The notes under the pieces were generated by a model. That model saw nothing but the letters and a program-made list of their open reading frames with translations. It was not told the origin of the DNA and searched no databases. The position numbers were made by a program, and so were the translations under genes. 60,676 bases of DNA, taken from contig JAGLBD010000004.1 in NCBI GenBank assembly GCA_018260425.1, positions 38,291 to 98,966 on the forward strand, read 5' to 3'. The stretch is from Pseudogulbenkiania sp. Its GTDB lineage: Bacteria > Pseudomonadota > Gammaproteobacteria > Burkholderiales > Chromobacteriaceae. Below are positions 9,551-17,769 of the stretch, piece by piece (positions within the stretch are counted from its first letter, which is position 1; every line of letters starts with the position of its first letter).

Positions 9551-10168
9551 ATGAAACGACTGGTGGTGATAGATGCCCACCCGGCTATCCGGGTAGCTCT
9601 GAAAGCCTATCTCGAAGGGCATGGAGAATTGAGTGTGGTGGATGAGGCGGCTACCACGACCGAAGGGGTCGAGAAGGTTCGGCAGCACAACCCGGATCTG
9701 GTGATTCTCGACCCCAATCTGACCGGAGGCGATGGTCTGGGCTTGATTCGTCGCATCAAGCTCAGTTGCGAAGGGGTCCGCATACTGATCCTGGCGGCTC
9801 AGGAGGAGCCCATCTATCTGCGCAAGGCCATGGAAGAGGGGGCCGATGGCTTTGTTGGTAAATCAAGGGATATGGTGGTGGTGCTCAATACGGTCAATGC
9901 CGTGCTGTCCGGCTATCGGTGTTTTCCGGGCGGGCATGCCGGGCAGACGAGCATCTGCGCGGCGGAATCCCGGCTGATGACCTTGTCGATGCGGGAGTTG
10001 ACCGTTTTGCAGCACATCGCCCGCGGGTATAGCAATAAACAGATTGCCGCTTTATTGTTTATCAGCGAAAAGACCGTGAGTACCCACAAGGCGCGCGTGC
10101 TGACCAAGTTGAACCTCAAAACCGCTATCGATCTGGCCCAGTACGCCCGGGACCGAAATCTGGTGTAA
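9551..10168 (+). CDS. LuxR-type response regulator, EvgA/BvgA-like, with degenerate receiver
   Basis: A 205-residue regulator: receiver (1-120) and a C-terminal LuxR/GerE HTH (~143-205, SMRELTVLQHIARGYSNKQIA and SEKTVSTHKARVLTKL). The linear match to BvgA/EvgA is clear (HP after the acidic site, GYRCFP before the linker). The phosphoacceptor Asp54 and Lys104 are present, but the second residue of the N-terminal acidic pair is Ala9 (VIDAHP rather than DDHP) and the switch Ser/Thr is Ala82 (LILAAQ). These changes would weaken Mg2+ binding and phosphorylation-driven switching. The start is set at ATG 9551 because the fold begins there; an ATG at 9530 would add seven residues. The 3' end overlaps the convergent binding-protein gene by 44 bases. 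Confidence 0.93.
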   Translation: MKRLVVIDAHPAIRVALKAYLEGHGELSVVDEAATTTEGVEKVRQHNPDLVILDPNLTGGDGLGLIRRIKLSCEGVRILILAAQEEPIYLRKAMEEGADGFVGKSRDMVVVLNTVNAVLSGYRCFPGGHAGQTSICAAESRLMTLSMRELTVLQHIARGYSNKQIAALLFISEKTVSTHKARVLTKLNLKTAIDLAQYARDRNLV

Positions 10169-10961
10169 GGCTCTGAACGGGGGGTATGGGCGGGTGCATG
10201 TGCCGCAAGCGTTCCAGTTCACCGCTTTGTTCGAGCTGGTGCCAGGCGTTGCGCAGCCGCTTTGCCATGGCAGGGTCGCTTCCCGGGCTGGCCGCAAGGT
10301 AGAGCGGTTGAGGGTGTGTCAGCGGGAGTGCCATGACCCGTTCCAGCATGCCTTGCGGTAGCCTGCTCCGGGCCAGCTCCCATTCCACGCCATTGACCGA
10401 CTCGAGCAGCATCGAGACGCTGCCGGACAGTACCAGCTTGAGGCAGTCTTTGCGTAGATAGGCCAGTACGATGTTCCGGCCGTTTTTGAAACCGAGTTGA
10501 TGCAGGTTTTCTTCGCCGATATCCCCCTGTACGACACAGGTGACGTTATTGGCGCGGATATCGTCTACCGAACGGGGCATGGCCTGACGATTTCCGGCCA
10601 AACGAAAAAACCAGCGCCCGACATTCTCCAGTTCGCCGATCCAGATGAACTGGTTTTCACGCAGACTACTGCGTGCCATCGAGTAAATCAGCGTGTTGGG
10701 GCGATGCTGCGCCATGGCATAACTGCGTGCCCAGGGCAGGATCTGGATATCTGCCTGATAACCGGCGGTCTCCAGCAGCGCCTTGACGATCGCCGTGTGG
10801 GAACCGGCAGGTTTGTCATTGGCCAGTGTGGTGAATGGCGCGCGATCCTCGGTGACAACCAGCAACGGAGGCGATAGCGCCGACTCGGCCAGGGCGGGCA
10901 GGGCCGTGATGCCCAGTAGTGCCGTCAACACCGCCATCCGGAAACAACGTGCTGCATTCAT
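10125..10961 (-). CDS. Periplasmic solute-binding protein, SBP_bac_3-like
   Basis: A 278-residue exported protein: signal peptide ending ALPALA (cleavage near residue 25) followed by a family 3 solute-binding fold (PPLLVVTEDRAPFT, GSHTAIVKALLETAGYQADIQILPWARSYAMA, then the second lobe with TCVVQGDIGEENL). Such proteins bind amino acids or small polar ligands; members of this branch often lack a cognate ABC transporter. None is encoded nearby. In EvgS and BvgS the same fold is fused to the kinase, so a role as a separate sensor for the adjacent kinase is an inference from context. The C-terminal ~25 residues are Pro-rich and lie in the antisense overlap with the regulator gene. Confidence 0.88.
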   Translation of the reverse strand: MNAARCFRMAVLTALLGITALPALAESALSPPLLVVTEDRAPFTTLANDKPAGSHTAIVKALLETAGYQADIQILPWARSYAMAQHRPNTLIYSMARSSLRENQFIWIGELENVGRWFFRLAGNRQAMPRSVDDIRANNVTCVVQGDIGEENLHQLGFKNGRNIVLAYLRKDCLKLVLSGSVSMLLESVNGVEWELARSRLPQGMLERVMALPLTHPQPLYLAASPGSDPAMAKRLRNAWHQLEQSGELERLRHMHPPIPPVQSLTPDFGPGRTGPDR

Positions 10962-11010
10962 CGCAAGGTGACCTGTCTTGAAATCGCTTTCTGCATTCTA
11001 GTTCAGCGGC

Positions 11011-11039
11011 AAAAGAAAACCCCCTCCAGTGGAGGGGGT
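11011..11039 (-). terminator. Terminator of alaS
   Basis: A perfect 9-bp stem (ACCCCCTCC at 11019-11027 with GGAGGGGGT at 11031-11039) is followed on the minus strand by a TTTTCTTTT tract. It lies just downstream of the alaS stop. Confidence 0.88.
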
Positions 11040-11061
11040 CTGGAAAGATCTTGACTGAAGA

Positions 11062-13695
11062 TCAGAGTTTTCCGGCAACCCAGTCGTTGACACTGGCCAG
11101 TGCCGCCGTCAGGTTTTCCGGCTGGGTGCCGCCGGCTTGCGCCATGTCGGGACGACCGCCACCTTTACCGCCAACTTGCTGGGCAACATGGTTGACCAGT
11201 TCACCGGCCTTCAGGCGCGACGTGACATCGGCGGTGACACCGGCGATCAGGGTGACTTTGCCGTCGGCACGGGAGCCCAGCACGATGGCGGCGCTGCCGA
11301 GTTTGCCTTTCAGCGTGTCGAGCGTTTCCCGCAGCGTGGCGTTATCCGCGCCTTCCAGTTCTGCCGCCAGTACCTTGATGCCGGCGATGTCGTTGGCCGA
11401 GTCAGCCAAAGAAGCCCCGGCGCTGGCTGCCAGTTTGGCTTTCAAGCGGGACAGCTCTTTTTCCAGGCTCTTGACCGAGTCCTGCAGCGAACCGATCTTG
11501 CCGAGAATCTCGGCACTGCTTTGTGCCTTGAGATGCCCGGCAGCTTCTCGCAGCAGGGTGTCCTGAGCCTGGACAACCGCCAGGGCGCCTTCGCCGGTCA
11601 CGGCTTCGATACGGCGTACGCCGGCGGCAACACCACCTTCGGTCACAATCTTGAACAGGCCGATGTCACCGGTGCGTTGCACGTGGGTTCCACCGCACAG
11701 TTCGGTGGAGAAGTCGCCCATTTTCAGGACACGGACTTCATCACCATACTTTTCACCAAACAAGGCCATCGCCCCTGCGCGAATTGCATCGTCGTAAGGC
11801 ATGACGGCGGCGCTGACCGGGTAGTTGGCGCTGACTACATGGTTGACCACGCGTTCGATCTCGGCGATCTGCTCGGCGCTGACCGGCTCGCCATGGGCAA
11901 AGTCGAAGCGGGTGCGGTCGGCATTGACCAGCGAGCCCTTTTGGGCAACGTGGCTGCCCAGCACATGGCGCAAGGCCGCGTGCAGCAGGTGAGTGGCCGA
12001 GTGGTTGCGGGCCGTGGCTTGACGTTTGTGCAGGTCGATGGTGGCGGCAACAGTATCGCCAACCTTCAGTTCGCCACGTGCGACACGACCTTTGTGACCG
12101 AATACGGCCGCCTGGATCTTTTGGGTGTCAAGGACATCGAACAGGGCATTGACGCCACCGGCCAGAGCCAGTTCGCCGAGGTCGCCGACTTGACCGCCGC
12201 CTTCTGCATAGAAGGTGGTGTTGTCGAGCACGACAATGCCTTCGTCGCCGGCCTGCAGGACCTCAACCGGTTCCGTTCCTTTGTAGAGCGCCAGAATGCG
12301 GGCATCCACACTGCTGGATTCGTAACCGTGGAAACGGGTCTCGGCGCCGCTGTACTCGACGTTGCCGGTCATCTTGAAGCTGGAAGCGGCACGGGCACGT
12401 TCGCGTTGCAGGTTCATTTCGCGTTCGAAACCGGCGAGGTCCGCTTCGATATTGCGTTCGCGACAGATGTCGGCGGTCAGGTCGACCGGGAAGCCGAAGG
12501 TGTCGTACAGCTTGAACAGCGTGGCGCCGTCAAGGACGGTGCGGCCGCCTTCCAGTGCCCCTTCCAGCAAGGCCATGCCATGCTCGAGGGTTTCGGCGAA
12601 GCGGATTTCTTCCGCACGCAGGGCTTCTTCGATCTCGGCCTGGCGGGTACGCAGTTCCGGATAGGCATCGCCCATCTCGTTGACCAGATCGCCAACCAGA
12701 CGGTGGAAGAACACACCTTTCTGGCCCAGCTTGTAACCATGGCGGATCGCCCGGCGGATAATGCGGCGCAGCACATAGCCACGGCCGTCATTGGAGGGCA
12801 GTACGCCGTCGGCAATGATGAAGGAACAGGCGCGGATATGGTCGGCAATCACTTTCAGCGACGGAACGTCATTGCTGAACTCCGTGCCGGTTTCACGGGC
12901 GGCGGCGCGGATCAGTGCCTGGAACAGGTCGATGTCGTAGTTGGCATGAACCTTCTGCATGATCGCGGAGATGCGCTCAAGTCCCATGCCGGTGTCGACC
13001 GACGGCTTGGGCAGGGCGTGCAGGGTGCCGGCTTCGTCACGGTTGAACTGCATGAATACGCAGTTCCACACTTCGATGAAGCGGTCGCCGTCTTCTTCCG
13101 GGCTTCCCGGAGGGCCACCCCAAATGTGGTCGCCGTGATCATAGAAAATCTCGGTGCACGGCCCACACGGGCCGGTGTCGCCCATGGTCCAGAAGTTGTC
13201 GGAGGCGTAGGGTGCGCCCTTGTTGTCGCCGATGCGAATGATCCGGTCGTGCGGAACGCCGACTTCCTTGGCCCAGATGTCGAAGGCTTCGTCGTCGGAG
13301 GCATACACCGTGACCAACAGCTTTTCCCGGGGCAGGCCGAGCCATGCCGGGCTGGTCAGGAATTCCCAGGCAAAGTGGATCGCATCGCGCTTGAAGTAGT
13401 CGCCGAAGCTGAAGTTGCCCAGCATTTCGAAGAAGGTGTGGTGGCGCGCCGTGTAACCGACGTTTTCCAGGTCGTTGTGCTTGCCGCCGGCGCGAACCAC
13501 TTTTTGTGCCGTGGTGGCGCGGGTGTAGGAGCGCTTGTCGAAACCGAGGAACACGTCCTTGAACTGGTTCATGCCGGCATTGGTGAACAGCAGTGTCGGA
13601 TCATTGCCCGGTACCACCGGACTGGAGGCGACAATCTGGTGCCCCTTGCTGGCGAAGAAATCCAGGAATTTCTGGCGAATTTCTGAGGTTTTCAT
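11062..13695 (-). CDS. alaS: Alanyl-tRNA synthetase
   Basis: Charges tRNA-Ala; 877 residues, full length. The class II aminoacylation domain opens with [15 protein letters not shown] and [23 protein letters not shown]; the editing domain carries the zinc-binding [11 protein letters not shown] and [13 protein letters not shown]; the C-terminal DHHA1-like region ends [14 protein letters not shown]. No truncation or missing catalytic residue was seen. It is on the same strand as recA and recX, 117 bases downstream of recX, and ends at its own terminator. Confidence 0.98.
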   Translation of the reverse strand: MKTSEIRQKFLDFFASKGHQIVASSPVVPGNDPTLLFTNAGMNQFKDVFLGFDKRSYTRATTAQKVVRAGGKHNDLENVGYTARHHTFFEMLGNFSFGDYFKRDAIHFAWEFLTSPAWLGLPREKLLVTVYASDDEAFDIWAKEVGVPHDRIIRIGDNKGAPYASDNFWTMGDTGPCGPCTEIFYDHGDHIWGGPPGSPEEDGDRFIEVWNCVFMQFNRDEAGTLHALPKPSVDTGMGLERISAIMQKVHANYDIDLFQALIRAAARETGTEFSNDVPSLKVIADHIRACSFIIADGVLPSNDGRGYVLRRIIRRAIRHGYKLGQKGVFFHRLVGDLVNEMGDAYPELRTRQAEIEEALRAEEIRFAETLEHGMALLEGALEGGRTVLDGATLFKLYDTFGFPVDLTADICRERNIEADLAGFEREMNLQRERARAASSFKMTGNVEYSGAETRFHGYESSSVDARILALYKGTEPVEVLQAGDEGIVVLDNTTFYAEGGGQVGDLGELALAGGVNALFDVLDTQKIQAAVFGHKGRVARGELKVGDTVAATIDLHKRQATARNHSATHLLHAALRHVLGSHVAQKGSLVNADRTRFDFAHGEPVSAEQIAEIERVVNHVVSANYPVSAAVMPYDDAIRAGAMALFGEKYGDEVRVLKMGDFSTELCGGTHVQRTGDIGLFKIVTEGGVAAGVRRIEAVTGEGALAVVQAQDTLLREAAGHLKAQSSAEILGKIGSLQDSVKSLEKELSRLKAKLAASAGASLADSANDIAGIKVLAAELEGADNATLRETLDTLKGKLGSAAIVLGSRADGKVTLIAGVTADVTSRLKAGELVNHVAQQVGGKGGGRPDMAQAGGTQPENLTAALASVNDWVAGKL

Positions 13696-13812
13696 GGTGT
13701 TTTCGTCACTTTATTCATCAGTTGGAGCCGCAGACAGGCTCCGGCAGCTGTCGTATTGCCCGATTGTGGCAAGCCCGGGCAGCGCTGGCAAGGTTTTTGA
13801 CCGGATCAGGGA

Positions 13813-14283
13813 CTAGAGGTCGCCGTCCGTAAAATCGTCGTCATCGATTCCGGCACCGGCCAGCACTTTGCGGATGATGTCCATCCCGATGCCGCGCGCC
13901 GCCAGAAAGCGCATTTGCCGGGCCTTTTCCTGCGGCGTGGCCGGCAGGCTGCCGAACTTGCGTTGCCAGAGGGAAATCGCCAGGGCCAGATCGTCGCGAC
14001 CGGCCAGCTGGTTTGAAATGGTGTCGTTATCGATGCCGCGTTGACGCATCTCCTGCTTCAAACGCAGGGTGCCGTAGCGGGTGCCGCGACTGTCGGCGAA
14101 GGCTTCCGCGAAGCGTTCGTCGGATTGCCAGCGGCGTTCGGCAAGGTCGTCGAGGAGGGCATCCAGCTCCTCCTCGCTTTCCGCATGCATGGCCAGTTTG
14201 CGTTTCAGCTCCTGGCGGGAGTGTTCGCGCCGCGACAATAAGTCGACGGCGCGTTCCCGCAAGGATTTTTCGGCCTTTGCCAT
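13813..14283 (-). CDS. recX: RecA regulator RecX
   Basis: A 156-residue three-helix-repeat protein of the RecX family, which modulates RecA filament growth. Typical elements are AVDLLSRREHSRQELKRKL at the N-terminus, ERRWQSDERFAEAFADSR in the middle and RQMRFLAARGIGMDIIRKVL at the end. The ATG at 14283 overlaps the recA stop as TGATG, so it is translationally coupled to recA; a TTG one codon upstream is a less likely start. The very acidic C-terminus (DDDDFTDGDL) is notable but not alarming. Confidence 0.95.
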   Translation of the reverse strand: MAKAEKSLRERAVDLLSRREHSRQELKRKLAMHAESEEELDALLDDLAERRWQSDERFAEAFADSRGTRYGTLRLKQEMRQRGIDNDTISNQLAGRDDLALAISLWQRKFGSLPATPQEKARQMRFLAARGIGMDIIRKVLAGAGIDDDDFTDGDL

Positions 14284-15338
14284 CAATTCAGGCCGTCGTC
14301 CTGCAGCTCTTCGTCAGGCTCGCCTTCGGTGATGGCGACATTGACACCGACTGCATCGCGTACCCGGGCTTCCACTTCACGGGCAATCGCCGGATTCTCT
14401 TTCAGGTACTCGCGGACATTGTCCTTGCCCTGACCGATCTTCTGGCCGTTGTAGCTGTACCAGGCGCCGGACTTCTCGATGAAGCCGTGCTTGACGCCGA
14501 ACTCGATGATCTCGCCTTCGCGGGAAATCCCCTCGCCGTACATGATGTCGAAGTCGGCCTGGCGGAACGGGGGCGATACCTTGTTCTTGACGACTTTGAC
14601 GCGGGTCTCGTTACCGACCACTTCATCGCCCTTCTTGATCGCGCCGACACGGCGGATGTCCATGCGCACCGAAGCGTAGAACTTCAAGGCATTGCCGCCG
14701 GTGGTGGTTTCCGGGTTGCCGAACATCACACCGATCTTCATGCGGATCTGGTTGATGAAGATCACCAGGGTGTTGGTGCGTTTGATGTTACCGGTCAGTT
14801 TACGCAGGGCTTGCGACATCAGGCGGGCTTGCAGGCCGACGTGCGAGTCGCCCATTTCACCCTCGATTTCGGCTTTCGGCACCAGTGCGGCAACCGAGTC
14901 GACCACGATGATGTCGACGCCGCTGGAACGAACCAGCATGTCGCAGATTTCCAGTGCCTGTTCGCCGGTGTCCGGTTGCGAGATCAGCAGATCTTCGACC
15001 TTGACACCCAGCTTTTGCGCATAGCCCGGGTCCAGGGCGTTTTCTGCGTCGATGTAGGCGCAGGTGCCCCCCAGTTTCTGGGCTTCGGCCACCACTTGCA
15101 GACACAGGGTGGTTTTACCCGACGATTCCGGGCCGTAAATTTCCACAACCCGACCACGCGGCAGACCACCGACTCCCAGCGCCAGGTCAAGACCCAGCGA
15201 GCCGGTCGAGATGACCTGCAGGTTTTCGTTGATCTGGTTGTCGCTCATGCGCATGATCGAACCCTTGCCAAATTGCTTTTCAATCTGGGCAAGGGCGGCC
15301 GCCAGTGCGCGGCTCTTGTCTTCGGAACGCTCCGCCAT
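14283..15338 (-). CDS. recA: Recombinase RecA
   Basis: Strand-exchange ATPase for homologous recombination and SOS signalling, 351 residues. Visible signatures are Walker [10 protein letters not shown], Walker B in [15 protein letters not shown], the L1/L2 loop regions ([44 protein letters not shown]) and an acidic C-terminal tail. Upstream there is a good minus-strand sigma70-like promoter, but no CTG-N10-CAG LexA-type box of the E. coli form is visible in the 5' region, so SOS control cannot be claimed. recX follows with a one-base overlap. Confidence 0.98.
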   Translation of the reverse strand: MAERSEDKSRALAAALAQIEKQFGKGSIMRMSDNQINENLQVISTGSLGLDLALGVGGLPRGRVVEIYGPESSGKTTLCLQVVAEAQKLGGTCAYIDAENALDPGYAQKLGVKVEDLLISQPDTGEQALEICDMLVRSSGVDIIVVDSVAALVPKAEIEGEMGDSHVGLQARLMSQALRKLTGNIKRTNTLVIFINQIRMKIGVMFGNPETTTGGNALKFYASVRMDIRRVGAIKKGDEVVGNETRVKVVKNKVSPPFRQADFDIMYGEGISREGEIIEFGVKHGFIEKSGAWYSYNGQKIGQGKDNVREYLKENPAIAREVEARVRDAVGVNVAITEGEPDEELQDDGLN

Positions 15339-15629
15339 GCTGTCTCCAATGTCAAAATACAGGCTGATAGATGAAAGCGATTATCGCACAAAGACGATGG
15401 GCGACAAATGGGCACCGACAGAGAAAACCGTTCGCGGGGAGGGGGGCGATTGTCGGTACGCGTGCCGGACATCCCTTCGTGCGTGGCGGGACGGTGGTTT
15501 CAGTCCGTCAGGAACGGTTTGTGCCACGCGTCCGGGGATGAAGGACTGGCGCAGACCCTGTGATTTACGGTATTTTCAAAGGGAGACGCCAGTTGGCTGG
15601 CAGACTGCGCCGTGCTTACCGTGAACCCA
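15339..15629. other. Divergent spacer between recA and hrcA
   Basis: About 290 bases separate the two divergent starts. It holds the recA promoter noted separately. I saw no CIRCE element (TTAGCACTC-N9-GAGTGCTAA) and no convincing gene in it. Confidence 0.6.
15380..15408 (-). promoter_or_regulatory. Putative sigma70 promoter of recA
   Basis: On the minus strand TTTGTC and GATAAT are separated by 17 bases, with the -10 element about 42 bases upstream of the recA ATG. This is a pattern match only. Confidence 0.5.
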
Positions 15630-16664
15630 ATGGATGTCATGCTCAACGACCGTGCCCAAATCTTGCTTAAAGCGCTGATCGAACGCTATATCGCGGACGG
15701 TCAGCCTGTCGCTTCGCGTGCGCTGGCCGCGGTGCCGGGGCTGGAATTGTCCCCGGCCTCGATACGCAACATCATGGCCGATCTGGAAGACATGGGGCTG
15801 ATTGTCTCGCCTCATACTTCGGCCGGCCGGGTGCCGACCGCCCGTGGCTACCGCCTGTTCGTCGATAACCTGCTGACCATGTCGCCGCCAGCAGCGGACG
15901 AGGTGCGCGAGCTGGAACATTCCCTGCAGCCGGACAGTCCGCAAAAGCTGGCGCGTTCGGCGTCGTCGCTCCTGTCGGGGCTGACCCGGTTTGCCGGTGT
16001 GGTGATGACGCCGCGCCGTGCCGACGTAGCGTTTCGTCAGGTCGACTTCCTGCAACTGTCCGAGCGGCGGGTGCTGCTGATCCTTGTCACGCTGGACGGC
16101 GATGTCCAAAATCACTTGCTGACGACCCGGCGCAACTATTCGTCTGCCGAGCTGCACGAAGCCGCCGCCTACCTTAACAGCCATTTTGCCGGAGAAGGGC
16201 TGTCCGGCATCATGACGCGCCTCGAGGCAGAGTTGTCCGGGCTGCAAAGCAATATCAGCGAATTGATGGCGGCCGCGATCCGTTTCGGGCGCGACAGCCA
16301 GACCCAGTCGCAGGACGCTCTGGTCATCAGCGGGGGCAGCAATCTGCTCAGTGTGCGGGACCTCTCCGACAACATGACCCGCTTGCGCGAGTTGTTTGGC
16401 GTTTTCGAACAAAAAACCGATTTGCTGACTTTGTTGAGCCAGAGTTGCAGTGCTCAGGGCGTGAGCATCTTCATCGGCGAAGAGTCGGGCGTGATGACGC
16501 TGGATGAATGTTCGGTGGTAACGGCTCCGTATCGTATCGATGGCAATGTGGTCGGCACGCTGGGCGTGATTGGTCCGACCCGCATGGATTACGAACGGGT
16601 CATTCCGATTGTCGACATTACTGCGCGGCTGGTGTCTTCGGCGCTGTCGCATTCTGAATCATGA
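15630..16664 (+). CDS. hrcA: Heat-inducible transcription repressor HrcA
   Basis: Repressor of class I heat-shock genes that binds CIRCE elements; 344 residues from the chosen start. The N-terminal winged helix (RAQILLKALIERYIADGQPVASRAL, SPASIRNIMADLEDMGLIVSPHTSAGRVPTARGYR) and the C-terminal dimer/GAF-like part (ISGGSNLL, FIGEESGVMTLDECSVV, GTLGVIGPTRMDYERVIPIVD) are complete. The start is uncertain among GTG 15612, ATG 15630 and ATG 15639; none has a strong ribosome-binding site and 15630 is a compromise. No CIRCE element or chaperone gene is visible in the window, so its targets are elsewhere. Confidence 0.95.
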   Translation: MDVMLNDRAQILLKALIERYIADGQPVASRALAAVPGLELSPASIRNIMADLEDMGLIVSPHTSAGRVPTARGYRLFVDNLLTMSPPAADEVRELEHSLQPDSPQKLARSASSLLSGLTRFAGVVMTPRRADVAFRQVDFLQLSERRVLLILVTLDGDVQNHLLTTRRNYSSAELHEAAAYLNSHFAGEGLSGIMTRLEAELSGLQSNISELMAAAIRFGRDSQTQSQDALVISGGSNLLSVRDLSDNMTRLRELFGVFEQKTDLLTLLSQSCSAQGVSIFIGEESGVMTLDECSVVTAPYRIDGNVVGTLGVIGPTRMDYERVIPIVDITARLVSSALSHSES

Positions 16665-16692
16665 CTCCGGCGTGGCCGGAAGAAAGTCTATT

Positions 16693-17715
16693 GTGAAACG
16701 CTTCTTGCGAATCCGTCTGCCGCTGGCGATTGCCACGGCACTGGTCTCTTCGTTGGTGCATGCCGATGCCCAGTTTCTGGCGCGTCCGGACGTACAACGC
16801 TATATCGACGAACAGGTCGCCAGCGGCAATGCCGATCGTCCTTCGCTGGAGGCGGTGTTCGCCAATGTGGAATTGAAGCCGAAGTTGCTGGCGGTGCTCG
16901 ACAAACCGTCGACCTCGCGCCCCTGGTACCAGTTTCGCAAAGGCTTCTGGAATGAAGCGCTGTTTCGCGACGGCGTGAGCTTCTGGAAAGACAATGAGGA
17001 TGCCCTGGCCCGCGCGGCGGCCCGCTATGGCGTGGCGCCGGAGATGATCGTGGCCATTCTCGGCATCGAAACCCATTACGGCCGCAATACCGGCAGTTTC
17101 CGCGTGGTGGACGTGCTGTCGACGCTGGGCTTTGACTATCCGCGCCGGGCGGCTTTTTTTCGGGGAGAGCTCACCGAGCTGCTGACGCTGGCCCGTGAGG
17201 AGCGTCTGAATCCGCTGACCTTGAAAGGGTCGTTTGCCGGTGCGATGGGCCTGCCGCAGTTCATGCCGTCAAGTTATCGCAAATGGGCGGTAGACTTTGA
17301 TGGCAGTGGGCATCGCGATATCTGGAATAATCCCCATGACGCCATCGGCAGTATCGGCAATTACTTCCAGCAACACGGCTGGATCAGTGGCGACGACGTG
17401 CTACTGCCGGCAACGGTCACGCCCGGCCCGCAAATCGATGCGCTGATCGCCGACAAGTTCAACCTGCATTACACCATCGACGAGTTACGTGCGATGGGGG
17501 TGACGCCGGATGTTGCGGTGGATGGCAAGGTGCGTGCCGTGCTGGTGCCGCTGGAAACCTCGCCGGGGGTGACAGAGTACTGGTTGGGGCTGAATAATTT
17601 CTACGTCATCACCCGTTATAACAAGAGTACACTTTACGCCAAAGTGGCTGCCGATATCGCCCGCGAACTCAAATCCCGCTACCTGGCGGATCGTGGAGCG
17701 CGGGATGCCCTGTGA
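16693..17715 (+). CDS. mltB: Lytic murein transglycosylase B
   Basis: Periplasmic enzyme that cleaves peptidoglycan glycan strands to anhydro-muropeptides; 340 residues. Signal peptide MKRFLRIRLPLAIATALVSS with cleavage near VHA-DAQ; no lipobox cysteine, unlike E. coli MltB. The catalytic Glu is in ILGIETHYGRNTG, and family motifs GSFAGAMGLPQFMPSSY and DAIGSIGNYFQQHGW follow. The GTG at 16693 is chosen because it places the signal peptide at the N-terminus and has GGAAGAAAG upstream; the open frame back to 16570 overlaps hrcA and lacks support. It starts 28 bases after hrcA, so read-through from hrcA is possible. Confidence 0.95.
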   Translation: MKRFLRIRLPLAIATALVSSLVHADAQFLARPDVQRYIDEQVASGNADRPSLEAVFANVELKPKLLAVLDKPSTSRPWYQFRKGFWNEALFRDGVSFWKDNEDALARAAARYGVAPEMIVAILGIETHYGRNTGSFRVVDVLSTLGFDYPRRAAFFRGELTELLTLAREERLNPLTLKGSFAGAMGLPQFMPSSYRKWAVDFDGSGHRDIWNNPHDAIGSIGNYFQQHGWISGDDVLLPATVTPGPQIDALIADKFNLHYTIDELRAMGVTPDVAVDGKVRAVLVPLETSPGVTEYWLGLNNFYVITRYNKSTLYAKVAADIARELKSRYLADRGARDAL

Positions 17716-17769
17716 CGCGACTGCAAAAACAGTCGCATTACCGATGATTTGCCATTAGAATCCGCCCCC

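Noticed and set aside
7695-10168. Frameshift as the cause of the split kinase and sensor
   Set aside because: The binding-protein gene lies on the far side of the divergent regulator and has its own signal peptide and stop, so it is not a broken part of the kinase gene.
11137-13686. 849-residue plus-strand open frame opposite alaS
   Set aside because: Antisense to alaS with no recognisable motif; a shadow frame.
15339-15629. LexA box or CIRCE element
   Set aside because: CTGT and ACAG occur near the recA start but with the wrong spacing, and no TTAGCACTC repeat is present.
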